Below are positions 25,540 to 34,790 of a DNA stretch of 64,000 nt, in pieces; position 1 is the stretch's first letter, and each line of letters begins with the position of its first letter. The notes under the pieces were generated by a model. The model saw only the letters and a program-made list of their open reading frames with translations. It searched no databases and was not told the origin of the DNA. Location of the stretch: the NCBI GenBank assembly GCA_031277945.1, contig JAITLK010000002.1:186001-250000 (forward strand), in the 5' to 3' direction. The stretch comes from Microbacterium sp. Lineage in GTDB: Bacteria; Actinomycetota; Actinomycetes; Actinomycetales; Microbacteriaceae. The translations under genes and the position numbers were made by a program.

Positions 25540-28086
25540 CTACTCGGCGTCGCGCTCCTGGACGGCGAGCGCGCGCTCCACCACCGCCAGGTTCTCGTTC
25601 ACCAGGCGGCGAAGAGCCGCGGGGGCTTCGGCGTTCTCGGTCAGCCAGGCGCGCGTGGCATCCCGCAGTTCACGGCTCGCGAGCGATGCCGGATACAGCC
25701 CCGTGATGAGGTAGTTGGCGATCTGATACGTGCGGCTCTCCCAGACGGGCAGCAGCATCTCGAAGTACGCCGGCACGAACGCGACGAGGTCGTCGCGCGT
25801 CGTCGGGTTGACGAAGCCCAGCGCGGCCGAGCGCACGATCGTGTTCGGCAGGTCGGCGTTGTCGATCAGTGAACTCCACGCGGCGCGCTTCGCCTCCTCA
25901 CCGGGCAGCGCGGCCTTGGCCTGTGCCGCGAACTCGCCGCCCTTGGCGGTGTTGTCGGCGGCAAGGGCGGCATCGATGTCGGCGGTCGTGACCGCGCCGG
26001 CGGCGGCGAGCGCGACCAGCAGCTGCCAGGACAGGTCGGTGTCGATGCTGAGGCCTTCGAAGACGATCTCGCCCTCGCGGATCGCGCGCACGCGCTCGAC
26101 CTGCTCAGGCGTGGCGGCGTTCGCAGCCAGCGCCTGGACGAACTGCAGCTGGCTGTCGCTTCCGGCTTCGGCCGCCTGCGCCAGCGCCCACAGTCCCTCG
26201 CCCACGCGGCTGCGGGCAGCGGAGCGCGTCGACGGATCGACGTAGGAGTTCGCGGCCAGACGCAGCTGCGCAAGGGTGGTGCGGACCGTGGTGGACTCCG
26301 TCTCACGACCGATGTTGCCCAGCACGAGCTCGATGTAGTCCGTCGCGCTGGATTCGGCGTCGCGGGTCTGGTCCCACGCCGCACCCCACACCAGCGAACG
26401 GGCGAGCGGATCGGCGATGTCGCCGAGGTGCTCGATCGCCGTGCGCAGCGAGCGGTCGTCGAGACGGATCTTCGCGTAGGCGAGGTCTTCGTCGTTGAGG
26501 AGCACGAGATCGGGCTGGGTCAGCCCCTTCAGCTCAGCCACATCGGTGCGGTCGCCGTCCACGTCCAGCTCCACGTGGTGGGTGCGGCGCAGCTCGCCCT
26601 CCACGACGTCGTAGAAGCCGACACCGAGGCGGTGCGGGCGGATGGTGGGGTAGTCCGCCGGAGCGGTCTGCGTGATCGCGAAGCGCGTGATCTTGCCGTC
26701 GACATCGGTGTCGATGACCGGGGCGAGGGTGTTGACGCCGGCGGTCTCGAGCCACTTCTTCGCCCACGTCGACAGATCACGACCGCTGGTGGCCTCCAGT
26801 TCGACCAGCAGGTCGCCGACCTCGGTGTTGGAGTATGCGTGCTTCTTGAAGTACGCGGCGACGCCCGCGAAGAACTGCTCGATGCCCACCCAGGCGGCGA
26901 GCTGCTTGAGGACGGACCCGCCCTTGGCGTAGGTGATGCCGTCGAAGTTCACCTGAACGTCTTCCAGATCGTTGATCTCGGCGACGACCGGGTGCGTGGA
27001 GGGGAGCTGGTCCTGGAGGTAGGCCCAGGTCTTCTCCATCGCGTTGAAGGTGGTCCACGCCTCCTTCCATTCCGTCGCCTCCGCGGTGGCGATGGTGGAA
27101 GCCCACTCGGCGAACGACTCGTTGAGCCAGAGGTCGTTCCACCACTTCATCGTGACCAGGTCGCCGAACCACATATGCGCAAGCTCGTGCAGGATCGTGA
27201 CGACGCGACGCTCCTTGACGGCGTCGGTCTGCTTGCTGCGGAAGACGTAGACCTCGGTGAAGGTGACGGCGCCGATGTTCTCCATCGCGCCGGCGTTGAA
27301 CTCCGGAACGAAGAGCTGGTCGTACTTCGCGAAGGGGTAGGGGTAGTCGAACTTCTCGCCGAAGTACGCGAAGCCCTCCCGGGTCTTCTCGAAGATGTAG
27401 TCGGCATCCATGTACTCCCACAGGCTCTTGCGGGCGTAGATGCCGAGGGGGATCGTGCGGCCGTCGCCGTTCACCAGTTCGGAGTGCGTCGACTCGTAGG
27501 GGCCGGCGACGATCGCGGTGATGTACGAGGACATCTTCGGCGTGGGCTCGAAGTTCCAGGTGGCGATGCCGTCACCCGCGGGCACGGGCTCGGGGCTGGG
27601 CGAGTTGGAGACGACCTTCCACGCGGCGGGCGCGGTGATGGTGAAGGTGAACTCCGCCTTCAGATCGGGCTGCTCGAATACGGCGAACACGCGCCGGGAG
27701 TCGGGGACCTCGAACTGCGAGTAGAGGTAGACCTCGCCGTCGACCGGGTCGACGAATCGGTGCAGGCCCTCACCGGTGTTCGTGTACAGGCAGTCGGCGT
27801 CGATGACGAGCTCGTTCTCGGCGGCGAGGCCGTCGAGGGCGATGCGGGAGTCCGCGAACGCGGTCGACGGGTCGATCGAGCGGCCGTTCAACGTGATCGA
27901 GTGCACCGTGCGTGCGATCAGGTCGATGAAGGTCGAGGCTCCCTCGGTCGCGGTGAAGCGCACCGTGGAACGAGAACGGAACACCTCCGCTCCGGTGGTG
28001 AGGTCGAGGACGATGTCGTACGTCTGCGTGTCGACGATCGCGCGACGCTCCTGCGCCTCGATGCGTGTGAGGTTCTCTCCAGGCAC
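25540..28086 (-). CDS. pepN: Aminopeptidase N (M1 family)
   Basis: A cytosolic zinc aminopeptidase of 848 residues that trims N-terminal residues from peptides. The substrate-recognition GAMEN motif is at 266-270 and the zinc site HELAH at 300-304 with the third ligand Glu323 (WLNESF). The C-terminal ERAP1-like helical domain is complete. The GTG 28086 start gives the actinobacterial N-terminus PGENLTRIEAQERR and has GGAG 9 bases upstream. The frame stays open further upstream, but that sequence is low-complexity and was left out. It fits the proteolysis theme of the window. Confidence 0.94.
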   Translation of the reverse strand: MPGENLTRIEAQERRAIVDTQTYDIVLDLTTGAEVFRSRSTVRFTATEGASTFIDLIARTVHSITLNGRSIDPSTAFADSRIALDGLAAENELVIDADCLYTNTGEGLHRFVDPVDGEVYLYSQFEVPDSRRVFAVFEQPDLKAEFTFTITAPAAWKVVSNSPSPEPVPAGDGIATWNFEPTPKMSSYITAIVAGPYESTHSELVNGDGRTIPLGIYARKSLWEYMDADYIFEKTREGFAYFGEKFDYPYPFAKYDQLFVPEFNAGAMENIGAVTFTEVYVFRSKQTDAVKERRVVTILHELAHMWFGDLVTMKWWNDLWLNESFAEWASTIATAEATEWKEAWTTFNAMEKTWAYLQDQLPSTHPVVAEINDLEDVQVNFDGITYAKGGSVLKQLAAWVGIEQFFAGVAAYFKKHAYSNTEVGDLLVELEATSGRDLSTWAKKWLETAGVNTLAPVIDTDVDGKITRFAITQTAPADYPTIRPHRLGVGFYDVVEGELRRTHHVELDVDGDRTDVAELKGLTQPDLVLLNDEDLAYAKIRLDDRSLRTAIEHLGDIADPLARSLVWGAAWDQTRDAESSATDYIELVLGNIGRETESTTVRTTLAQLRLAANSYVDPSTRSAARSRVGEGLWALAQAAEAGSDSQLQFVQALAANAATPEQVERVRAIREGEIVFEGLSIDTDLSWQLLVALAAAGAVTTADIDAALAADNTAKGGEFAAQAKAALPGEEAKRAAWSSLIDNADLPNTIVRSAALGFVNPTTRDDLVAFVPAYFEMLLPVWESRTYQIANYLITGLYPASLASRELRDATRAWLTENAEAPAALRRLVNENLAVVERALAVQERDAE

Positions 28087-28169
28087 TGGGTTTCTCCCGT
28101 GTTGTGGGGTTCTGCGGCGATCGCCGCTCGGATGCGCCCGGCGCGGTGGCGCGGGCGGAGACGAAAACC

Positions 28170-28175
28170 AGCCTA
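28170..28175 (-). promoter_or_regulatory. -10 element for pepN
   Basis: Reverse-strand TAGGCT, about 83 bases upstream of the pepN start; it would give a leader of roughly 77 bases. Confidence 0.4.
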
Positions 28176-28191
28176 CGCCCCGCGGCCTCTC

Positions 28192-28197
28192 TAGGAT
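28192..28197 (+). promoter_or_regulatory. -10 element, leaderless promoter of the rpiB operon
   Basis: TAGGAT followed by 6 bases and ATG 28204. Confidence 0.65.
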
Positions 28198-28203
28198 TGA
28201 GCC

Positions 28204-28701
28204 ATGCGCATCCACATCGCCACCGATCACGCCGGTCTCGAGTTCTCCACCCGTCTGCAGGAGCACCTGCGCGATGCAGGCCATGACGTCGTCGACCACG
28301 GCCCGATCGAGTACGACGCCGTCGACGACTACCCCGCCTTCTGCATCCGCGCGGCCCAGGCGGTCGTGGCCGACCAGAGCGCGGGCGTCGAGGCGCTGGG
28401 CATCGTGTTCGGCGGATCAGGCAACGGGGAGCAGATCGCGGCGAACAAGGTGGCCGGCATACGTGCAGCGCTGGCGTGGAACGAGGCGACGGCGAAGCTC
28501 GCCCGCGAGCACAACGACGCCAACGTGATCTCGATCGGCGCCCGACAGCACACGTTCGAGGAGGTCGTCTTCCTCATCGACACCTTCATCGCGACGCCCT
28601 TCAGCGAGGAGGAGCGCCACATCCGTCGGATCGCGCAGATCGCCGACTTCGAGCGCGACGGCTCGCTGCTGCCCGATCCCCGCGCCGCGCGGGAGAACTG
28701 A
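28204..28701 (+). CDS. rpiB: Ribose-5-phosphate isomerase B
   Basis: Interconverts ribose 5-phosphate and ribulose 5-phosphate in the pentose phosphate pathway. It has 165 residues. MRIHIATDHAGLEF is the family N-terminus. GIVFGGSGNGEQIAANKVAGIRAAL is the anion-binding active-site loop of the mycobacterial type, which has no catalytic cysteine at this point and is thought to use a glutamate. The C-terminal RHIRRIAQIADFE region closes the sugar site. Leaderless start. It is first in a four-gene operon; the stop overlaps the next ATG by one base. Confidence 0.93.
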   Translation: MRIHIATDHAGLEFSTRLQEHLRDAGHDVVDHGPIEYDAVDDYPAFCIRAAQAVVADQSAGVEALGIVFGGSGNGEQIAANKVAGIRAALAWNEATAKLAREHNDANVISIGARQHTFEEVVFLIDTFIATPFSEEERHIRRIAQIADFERDGSLLPDPRAAREN

Positions 28702-29717
28702 TGCCCGAGGGGCATTCCGTCCACCGCATCGCCCGCCAGCTCGATCGCAACTTCGTGGGGCGTGTCATCACGGCCTTCTCACCACAGGGGCGCTTCGCGG
28801 AAGGCGCGGCCCTGCTGAACGGCCGCGAGATGATCGGCGTGCAGGCCGTCGGCAAGCAGATGTTCACCGAGTTCGAAGGCGACCTGTGGCTGCGGGTGCA
28901 CCTGGGCCTCTACGGTGCCTGGGACTTCGCCGGCGAGATCCTGGTGGATCCCACCATCGCGTCCGCGAACGGGCGGATGGGGCAGACCAATCAGCGCGGA
29001 ACGGTCCTCGACTCCGCCGCGATCGAGGATGGCGCGATCTACGACGACGCGGGGGAGAACTCCCTGAACTCGATCGGCGCTCCCCGTCGGGCGCGCGTCA
29101 ACGTTCGCATGTCGGAGCAGACCAAGGGTCTCACGTCCGAGCTCACTGAGTGGCCCCCGCCCCCGGTGGGCGCGGTTCGGCTGCGGCTGCTCACCGACCT
29201 CACCTGTGCTGATCTGCGCGGCCCCACAGCGTGCCAGTTGCAGACGCCCGACGAGATGCTCGCAACGGTCGCGAAGCTCGGACCCGATCCGCTCGTGGGC
29301 GACACCACGGAGGGTGAGGAGCGGTTCGTCACGGCGGTTCGTCGGCGCAACGTCGCCATCGGTCAGCTGCTGATGGATCAGGCCGTGGTGAGCGGGATCG
29401 GGAACGTCTACCGTGCCGAGCTGCTGTACCGGGCCGGGCTCAACCCGCACAAGCCGGGAAAGTCGGTCCCTGTCGAGAACCTGCGGGCGCTGTGGCGGGA
29501 CTGGGTCCAGCTGTTGGACGTCGGTGTCGAGACCGGTCAGATGATGACCATGGACGACCTGGACCCCGAGGCCTACCGCCGAGCGATGGCCAGTCGCGAC
29601 GACCGGCACTGGGTCTACCACCGCGAGGGCCTGCCCTGTCGGACGTGCGGGACCAACATCGTGATGGAGGACATGGTCGGGCGCAAGCTCTACTGGTGCC
29701 CCACCTGCCAGGCCTGA
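28701..29717 (+). CDS. Fpg/Nei family DNA glycosylase (endonuclease VIII-like)
   Basis: A base-excision repair glycosylase/AP lyase of 338 residues. The N-terminus MPEGHSVHRIARQ exposes the catalytic Pro2-Glu3 after Met removal. DQAVVSGIGNVYRAELLYRAGLNP is the helix-two-turn-helix. The C-terminal zinc finger is CRTC (313-316) and CPTC (333-336). A segment of about 60 residues between roughly 90 and 150 (TVLDSAAIEDGAIYDD onwards) is longer than in E. coli Nei or Fpg, as in some actinobacterial homologues. The ATG overlaps the rpiB stop by one base. Confidence 0.9.
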   Translation: MPEGHSVHRIARQLDRNFVGRVITAFSPQGRFAEGAALLNGREMIGVQAVGKQMFTEFEGDLWLRVHLGLYGAWDFAGEILVDPTIASANGRMGQTNQRGTVLDSAAIEDGAIYDDAGENSLNSIGAPRRARVNVRMSEQTKGLTSELTEWPPPPVGAVRLRLLTDLTCADLRGPTACQLQTPDEMLATVAKLGPDPLVGDTTEGEERFVTAVRRRNVAIGQLLMDQAVVSGIGNVYRAELLYRAGLNPHKPGKSVPVENLRALWRDWVQLLDVGVETGQMMTMDDLDPEAYRRAMASRDDRHWVYHREGLPCRTCGTNIVMEDMVGRKLYWCPTCQA

Positions 29718-29737
29718 GCGCACGAGAGGATCACTCG

Positions 29738-30385
29738 ATGAGACAGAATCCGAGCTTCGCGATGACGGACGTCGCCGAGCTGCGCCGCGTGATCGCGCGC
29801 AATCCCTGGGCGACCCTGATGAGTGACGGTCCGGACGGGCTGATCGCTTCGCACTATCCCGTGCTGCTGGAGGATGGGCGCGACGATCTGACCGTCGTGA
29901 CGCACGTCGGCCGTCCCGACGACCTGCTGCACGGACTGGGGGAGCGTGAGCTGCTCATGGTGTTCCAGGGTCCGCACGGTTACATCACTCCGCGCTGGTA
30001 CGGCGATGTGCCTGCGGTGCCCACCTGGAACTACGTGGCGGTGCACCTGCGCGGTGTCCCGGAGATCCTCAGCACAGAGGAGAATCTGGCGGTCCTGGAC
30101 CGTCTGGTCACGCACTTCGAGTCTGCAGGGCCGGATCCGCGCGCGATGTGGCAGCTCCCCAATGACGAGGCATTCGTTCGCCGCCTGGAGCGCGGCACCG
30201 TCGGCATCCGTCTGACGCCGACGGTCGTGACGGCCAAGCGCAAGCTGAGCCAGAACCGTGCTCCGGAGATCATGGAGACGATCCTCACGGGTCTCGAGGG
30301 TGACGGACCCTACGCGAACGCAGAGCTGGCAGCGGAGATGCGCCGCAGCGAGGCAGCTCGCCGGGCTGCGATGGACGGCCAGTGA
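29738..30385 (+). CDS. FMN-binding negative regulator, PaiB family
   Basis: A 215-residue PaiB-type protein with a split-barrel flavin-binding fold. The N-terminal PSFAMTDVAELRRVIARNPWATLMS, the DGLIASHYPVLL strand pair, and GYITPRWYGDVPAVPTWNYVAVHLRG are the family signatures. In Bacillus PaiB is a negative effector of protease and sporulation genes; here the target is unknown. The ATG has the ribosome site GAGAGGA 8 bases upstream, and the gene overlaps the next by 4 bases. Confidence 0.9.
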   Translation: MRQNPSFAMTDVAELRRVIARNPWATLMSDGPDGLIASHYPVLLEDGRDDLTVVTHVGRPDDLLHGLGERELLMVFQGPHGYITPRWYGDVPAVPTWNYVAVHLRGVPEILSTEENLAVLDRLVTHFESAGPDPRAMWQLPNDEAFVRRLERGTVGIRLTPTVVTAKRKLSQNRAPEIMETILTGLEGDGPYANAELAAEMRRSEAARRAAMDGQ

Positions 30386-31875
30386 GCGCCGAGGTACCGC
30401 GTCGCCCCTCGCTCGTGCGGAACGTGCGCATCACAGGACCCACCGCCCGTTTCCTCCCGGTGACGGGACCCCTGGACCTCCTCTTCGAGGGGGATCGGAT
30501 CGCGGACATCGCTCCGGCCGGGGCGATGCGGACGACGGGCCCCGTGTGGGATGCAGAGGGCCGGTGGGCCGTCCCCGGACTGTGGGACCATCACGTCCAC
30601 GTCAACCCCTGGGCGCTGTTCGCCGGGCGTGAGGATGTCTCGAACGCCACCAGCGCCGGGGAGGTCGGCGCGCAGATGGCTGCCGTGACCCCGGATCACC
30701 GCGGCATCAGGATCGGCGTGGGGATGCGGGACGGCCTCTGGCCGAGCGCGCCCGCGCTCTCCGAGTTCGATGAGGCCACCGGAGGCGTTCCGACCTACGT
30801 CATCGGCGCGGATCTGCACTGTGTGCTGCTCAACTCCGCCGCAGCGCGGCGGGAGGGCATCGCGATCCCCGCGGATGGGATGCTGCGCGAGGCAGAGGCG
30901 TTCGGCGTGCATGTTTCGCTCGACGCCATCAGCGATGACGAGCTCGACGCCGCGGTGGCGACCGCAGCGGCACGCGCGGCATCTCAGGGCATCGTCGGGG
31001 TCGTCGACTTCGACATGGCCTGGAACATCGGCGCCTGGCAGCGGCGTGGCGCGGCGGGGTTCGACAGGTGGCGGGTGCGTGCGGGGGTGTATCCCCAGCA
31101 CCTGGACCGAGCCATCGCGGAGGGCTGGACGAGCGGTGCAGCCCTGCATGATTCCGGCCTGCTCGAGGTGGGATCGCTGAAGGTCATCACCGATGGCTCG
31201 CTGGGCACCCGCACTGCGGCGTGCTCGCTTCCCTACCCCTCCGGCGGTCACGGTGAGCTCGCCGTTCAGCCGGAGGCGCTCGTGGATTTGCTCACGCGCG
31301 CCACGGGCGCCGGCTTTTCCGTCGCGGTGCATGCCATCGGCGACGTGGCGAACGCGCGTGCGCTGGACGCATTCGCGCTGAGCGGTGCACACGGTTCACT
31401 CGAACACGCCCAGCTGGTGGCACGCACCGATCTGCCCCGCTTCGCTCGCCTTGAGGTCACGGCCAGCGTGCAACCGCAGCACGCGGTCGATGATCGTGAG
31501 CTCGCCCGGCACGAGTGGGCCGCTCAGCACGCGGCGGCGTACCCGCTGCGATCGCTGGCCGATGCTGGCGCCAACCTCACGCTAGGATCGGATGCCCCGG
31601 TGGCCCCACTGGATCCGTGGGGCGCGATCGCGACGGCGGTGGGTCGCTCCCGGCCCGGCGAAGCCGGCCCGCAGGACGGGGAGGGCATCGATGCCGCAAC
31701 AGCTCTCGGTGCATCCAGCGAACGCGGCTCGCGGGATGCACCCGAGCTTCTGCCGGGGTCTCTGGCCGACATCGCGTTCTGCGATGCGGATCCGTCCGGG
31801 GCCGAGGTCGAGGCGCTGCGCTCGATGAGCGTCGGTGCCACCATGCTGGGCGGGCGGTTCACCCACGTGTCCTGA
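30382..31875 (+). CDS. Amidohydrolase, YtcJ-like
   Basis: A 497-residue metal-dependent amidohydrolase of the amidohydrolase-3 group. The metal-binding HxH is His71-x-His73 (GLWDHHVHVN), LKVITDGSLGTRTAA is the mid-barrel motif, SVAVHAIGDVANARALDAF is the histidine strand, and NLTLGSDAPVAPLDPWGAI holds the final Asp. The substrate is not predictable. The GTG start overlaps the paiB stop as GTGA. It is last gene of the rpiB operon and is followed by a 21-bp terminator. Confidence 0.87.
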   Translation: MSAEVPRRPSLVRNVRITGPTARFLPVTGPLDLLFEGDRIADIAPAGAMRTTGPVWDAEGRWAVPGLWDHHVHVNPWALFAGREDVSNATSAGEVGAQMAAVTPDHRGIRIGVGMRDGLWPSAPALSEFDEATGGVPTYVIGADLHCVLLNSAAARREGIAIPADGMLREAEAFGVHVSLDAISDDELDAAVATAAARAASQGIVGVVDFDMAWNIGAWQRRGAAGFDRWRVRAGVYPQHLDRAIAEGWTSGAALHDSGLLEVGSLKVITDGSLGTRTAACSLPYPSGGHGELAVQPEALVDLLTRATGAGFSVAVHAIGDVANARALDAFALSGAHGSLEHAQLVARTDLPRFARLEVTASVQPQHAVDDRELARHEWAAQHAAAYPLRSLADAGANLTLGSDAPVAPLDPWGAIATAVGRSRPGEAGPQDGEGIDAATALGASSERGSRDAPELLPGSLADIAFCDADPSGAEVEALRSMSVGATMLGGRFTHVS

Positions 31876-31883
31876 CGGCTCGG

Positions 31884-31931
31884 AACACGTCGAGGGGGCG
31901 GGCCCCGATGGGCCCGCCCCCTCGACGTGTT
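31884..31931. terminator. Strong bidirectional terminator (amidohydrolase and dps)
   Basis: A perfect 21-bp stem (31884-31904 with 31911-31931) and 6-base loop, between convergent genes: one of the two longest perfect hairpins in the window. Confidence 0.92.
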
Positions 31932-31941
31932 GTGCTTCCGG

Positions 31942-32427
31942 TCAGCGCGCGACGTGTGCGCTGAGGAACCAGCGGTCCTTCTCCAGACCACGACGGATCT
32001 CGATGGCGACGTCCTGGCTGGTGAGATCGATCTCGTCCAGGCCGTCGATGGCCTCCTGCGTCTGGGCGAGGATCGTATCGATATCGGCGACGATCGCCGC
32101 GATCATCTCGTCGGACTGGGCGAAGCCGTCGCCCACCTGGGTGTTCGCGGCCTTGGCAGCCACCGTCGCGGCGCGGGCGTCGACAGGAAGGCCGAGGGCG
32201 ACGATGCGCTCCGCGGCGGTGTCCGCCCAGTCGCCGGCATGGGCCACGACCGTGTCGAGAAGCTCGTGCACGCCGATGAAGTTGGCACCGCGAACGTGCC
32301 AGTGCGCCTGCTTGCCGTTCAGGGTGAGAGCCTGCAAGCCGATCACGAGCGGCGAGAGGAACTGCGCCGCGGCAGCGGCGACGGTCGGGTCGCTGGCAGT
32401 GGCGGTGACGGTGGTGGTCTTGCTCAT
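31942..32427 (-). CDS. dps: Dps-family DNA-protection/ferritin-like protein
   Basis: A 161-residue ferritin-like protein that forms dodecamers, oxidises and stores iron and protects DNA during starvation or oxidative stress. The ferroxidase signature KQAHWHVRGANFIGVHELLD (His42/44, His54) is followed by HAGDWADTAAERI (Asp, Glu). The N-terminus has a short Thr/Ala tail. The ATG has GGAGG 6 bases upstream. It is convergent with the amidohydrolase and divergent from the carbonic anhydrase-like gene. Confidence 0.93.
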   Translation of the reverse strand: MSKTTTVTATASDPTVAAAAAQFLSPLVIGLQALTLNGKQAHWHVRGANFIGVHELLDTVVAHAGDWADTAAERIVALGLPVDARAATVAAKAANTQVGDGFAQSDEMIAAIVADIDTILAQTQEAIDGLDEIDLTSQDVAIEIRRGLEKDRWFLSAHVAR

Positions 32428-32517
32428 GGTTGCCTCCGATGTGGTTCGTCGTGTAGAACCCACGGTACTCATCTGACATTCCCGCGCAAGCAAGCTGAGG
32501 CTCGGCTTACCGCACAT

Positions 32518-32523
32518 TAAGGT
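32518..32523 (+). promoter_or_regulatory. -10 element, leaderless promoter of the gamma-carbonic anhydrase gene
   Basis: TAAGGT followed by 6 bases and ATG 32530. Confidence 0.55.
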
Positions 32524-32529
32524 GGGGCC

Positions 32530-33060
32530 ATGGCCGTCAGCGACGCAGCACAGATCCTCAGCACCGCCAGTGGAACACCCCGGTTGGACGGCAGCGTCTT
32601 CGTCGCCGGCGGCGCCCGCATCATCGGCGATGTCGTCATCGAGGAGCAGGGGAGCGTCTGGTACAACGCGGTCGTGCGCGGTGATCGGGCCGAGATCCGC
32701 ATCGGCGCGCGGAGCAATGTTCAGGACAACGTCTCGATCCACGTGGACGAGGGCTCACCGGTCAGCATTGGCGCTGACGTCTCCATCGGGCACAACGCGG
32801 TGGTGCACGGATGCACGATCGAGAACGGCTGCCTGATCGGCATGGGCGCGGTGGTGCTCAGCGGTGCGGTCATCGGTGAGGGAACGCTCGTCGCGGCCGG
32901 AGCGATGGTCCTCGCCGGCGACGTGATCCCACCCGGTTCTCTCGTTGCGGGGGTTCCGGCGAAGGTGCGTCGCACGCTCACCGAAGAGGAGACCGCGGGG
33001 CTTCTGCGCAACGCCGCCGTGTATCTGGAGCTGTCCGTCGAGCACGCTGCGGCCCGCTGA
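32530..33060 (+). CDS. Gamma carbonic anhydrase-family hexapeptide protein
   Basis: A 176-residue left-handed beta-helix protein built of hexapeptide repeats (IIGDVVIEE to VIGEGTLVAAGAMVLAG). His71, His88 and His93 (SIHVDEG, SIGHNAVVHG) are the three zinc ligands of the gamma carbonic anhydrase family, so CO2 hydration is possible, although many relatives (YrdA/PaaY type) act on CoA thioesters or have unknown roles. The PPGSLVAGVPAKVRR C-terminal helix motif is typical. It is a single-gene unit with a leaderless start and a strong terminator. Confidence 0.9.
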   Translation: MAVSDAAQILSTASGTPRLDGSVFVAGGARIIGDVVIEEQGSVWYNAVVRGDRAEIRIGARSNVQDNVSIHVDEGSPVSIGADVSIGHNAVVHGCTIENGCLIGMGAVVLSGAVIGEGTLVAAGAMVLAGDVIPPGSLVAGVPAKVRRTLTEEETAGLLRNAAVYLELSVEHAAAR

Positions 33061-33062
33061 AA

Positions 33063-33102
33063 CGAGGGAGGGCGCCCGGCACATGCCGGGCGCCCTCCCT
33101 CG
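33063..33102. terminator. Strong bidirectional terminator (carbonic anhydrase and amino-acid ABC operon)
   Basis: A perfect inverted repeat with 19-base arms (33063-33081 with 33084-33102), forming an 18-bp stem with an ACAT tetraloop between convergent genes. Confidence 0.9.
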
Positions 33103-33111
33103 TGCGGCTGG

Positions 33112-33906
33112 TCAGTCCTCGTCGGCGAGATCGACGTTGGTGGGATCGAGCACGCGCCGCAGGAAGTTCTTCGTGCGCTCGTGCTGGGGTGCGCCGATGA
33201 CGCTCTCCGCGGGGCCTTCCTCCACGACGACGCCGCCGTCCATGAAGACCACGCGGTCGGCGACCTCGCGAGCGAATCCCATCTCGTGGGTCACGACGAT
33301 CATGGTCATGCCCTTGCGCGCGAGCTTGCGCATGATCGCGAGCACATCTCCGACCGTCTCCGGGTCGAGGGCCGAGGTGGGCTCGTCGAACAGCATGAGC
33401 CCCGGGTCCATCGACAGTGCCCGCGCGATGGCCACACGCTGCTGCTGGCCCCCGGAGAGCTCTCCGGGATAGCGGTGGCTGAGGTCGGCCAGCCCGACCG
33501 AGGTGAGGTGCCCGTGGGCGATCCGCTCGGCCTCGGCCCGGTCGCGCTTCAGCACCGTCCGCTGGGCCACCGTGCAGTTCTCGAGCACCGTCAGGTGCGG
33601 GAAGAGGTTGAACTGCTGGAACACCATGCCGACGTGGCGACGCATGTCATCGACGTCCACGTCGGGATCCGTGGCGACGAAGCCGCCGACCTCGATGAAA
33701 CCGGCGTTCGGTGTCTCGAGCAGGTTCACACAGCGCAGCAGCGTCGACTTCCCCGAGCCGGACGGGCCGATGAGACAGACGACCTGGCCGGGCGCGACGT
33801 CCAGGGAGATGCCCTTGAGCACCTCGTTGGAGCCGTAGGACTTCCGGAGGTCCTTGATGGTCACACCGGCAGCGGTGGCGATGGGGGCGGTGATCGGGGC
33901 GCTCAT
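33112..33906 (-). CDS. Polar amino-acid ABC transporter ATPase (GlnQ-like)
   Basis: A 264-residue import ATPase. Walker [10 protein letters not shown] is at 47-55, the Q-loop is [17 protein letters not shown], the signature [15 protein letters not shown] is at about 150-164, and Walker [15 protein letters not shown] follows. These are the hallmarks of the GlnQ/HisP/ArtP group. The ATG overlaps the permease stop (ATGA). It is last in the binding protein-permease-ATPase operon. The substrate is probably a polar amino acid such as glutamine, glutamate, cystine or arginine; it cannot be narrowed further. Confidence 0.92.
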   Translation of the reverse strand: MSAPITAPIATAAGVTIKDLRKSYGSNEVLKGISLDVAPGQVVCLIGPSGSGKSTLLRCVNLLETPNAGFIEVGGFVATDPDVDVDDMRRHVGMVFQQFNLFPHLTVLENCTVAQRTVLKRDRAEAERIAHGHLTSVGLADLSHRYPGELSGGQQQRVAIARALSMDPGLMLFDEPTSALDPETVGDVLAIMRKLARKGMTMIVVTHEMGFAREVADRVVFMDGGVVVEEGPAESVIGAPQHERTKNFLRRVLDPTNVDLADED

Positions 33907-34727
33907 GCCGCGACCTCCTTCTTCTGACGCTTGGGACGGGAGACCTGGGCGGTGCGCTTCTCGAACCAGCGGGCGAGGAAGGTCAGGGGGATCGTGATGC
34001 AGAGGTAGAACAGGCCCGCCACGAGCAGCGGAGTCATGCCGCCACCGAGCGAGAGCATCCCGTCGCGTCCCATCTTGGTGAGGTCCACGACGAGCGCCGT
34101 CATGCCGAGCACCTGCACCAGAGACGTGTCCTTCGTCAGCAGGATGAGCTCGTTGGTCAGCGGCGGAAGGACGATGCGGAACGCCTGCGGGATGATGATC
34201 GAGATCATCGCCCGCCACTGCGGCATGCCGAGTGACCGCGCCGCCTCCATCTGGCCCTTGGGCACCGCTTGCAGGCCGGCACGCAGGGTCTCGGCCATGT
34301 AGGCGGCCGAGACGAGTCCGAGTGCGACCATGACGGTCACCCAGAAGTCCCACTTCAGGCCCGAGAAAGCCAGCGGCAGACCATAGCCGAGGGCGAGCAG
34401 CACCAGCAGGGCCGGGATGCCGCGGAAGAACTCGATGTAGATCGTGGCCACCCACCGATAGGGCGGGAAGCTGGCGGTCTTCATCAGGGCCAGCACCAGG
34501 CCCAGCGCCAGACCGAAGATGAAGGACGTGATGGTGTACAGCAGGGTATTGCGGAGGCCGACGAGGATGATGTCCGGGAACATCGGCAGCGTCTTGCCGA
34601 ACTGGAAGAACGAGTCCGCGACCAGCGGCCAGTTCACCAGGAAGACGAGGAGGAGGATCGCGACGACGAAGATGAGGACCTGGATCCAGCGACTCACCGT
34701 GCGCCGCTGACGGGCTGTCATAGCCAT
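33903..34727 (-). CDS. Polar amino-acid ABC transporter permease
   Basis: A 274-residue HisMQ-type permease. Helices include [18 protein letters not shown] (about 15-32), [22 protein letters not shown], and [20 protein letters not shown]; the EAA loop is [25 protein letters not shown], where the ATPase docks. The C-terminal tail is basic. ATG 34727 was used; a second ATG two codons in is equally possible. A hairpin separates it from the upstream binding-protein gene. Confidence 0.9.
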   Translation of the reverse strand: MAMTARQRRTVSRWIQVLIFVVAILLLVFLVNWPLVADSFFQFGKTLPMFPDIILVGLRNTLLYTITSFIFGLALGLVLALMKTASFPPYRWVATIYIEFFRGIPALLVLLALGYGLPLAFSGLKWDFWVTVMVALGLVSAAYMAETLRAGLQAVPKGQMEAARSLGMPQWRAMISIIIPQAFRIVLPPLTNELILLTKDTSLVQVLGMTALVVDLTKMGRDGMLSLGGGMTPLLVAGLFYLCITIPLTFLARWFEKRTAQVSRPKRQKKEVAA

Positions 34728-34750
34728 GCGGCTGTGCCTTTCTGAAGAGA

Positions 34751-34780
34751 GGGCCGGTCCGCGCCATTGCGGACCGGCCC
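34751..34780 (-). terminator. Intercistronic hairpin between binding-protein and permease genes
   Basis: A 12-bp perfect stem (34751-34762 with 34769-34780) with a 6-base loop, 10 bases after the binding-protein stop. Such partial terminators or RNA stabilisers commonly raise binding-protein levels above those of the membrane parts. Confidence 0.7.
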
Positions 34781-34790
34781 GTTCACGCGG

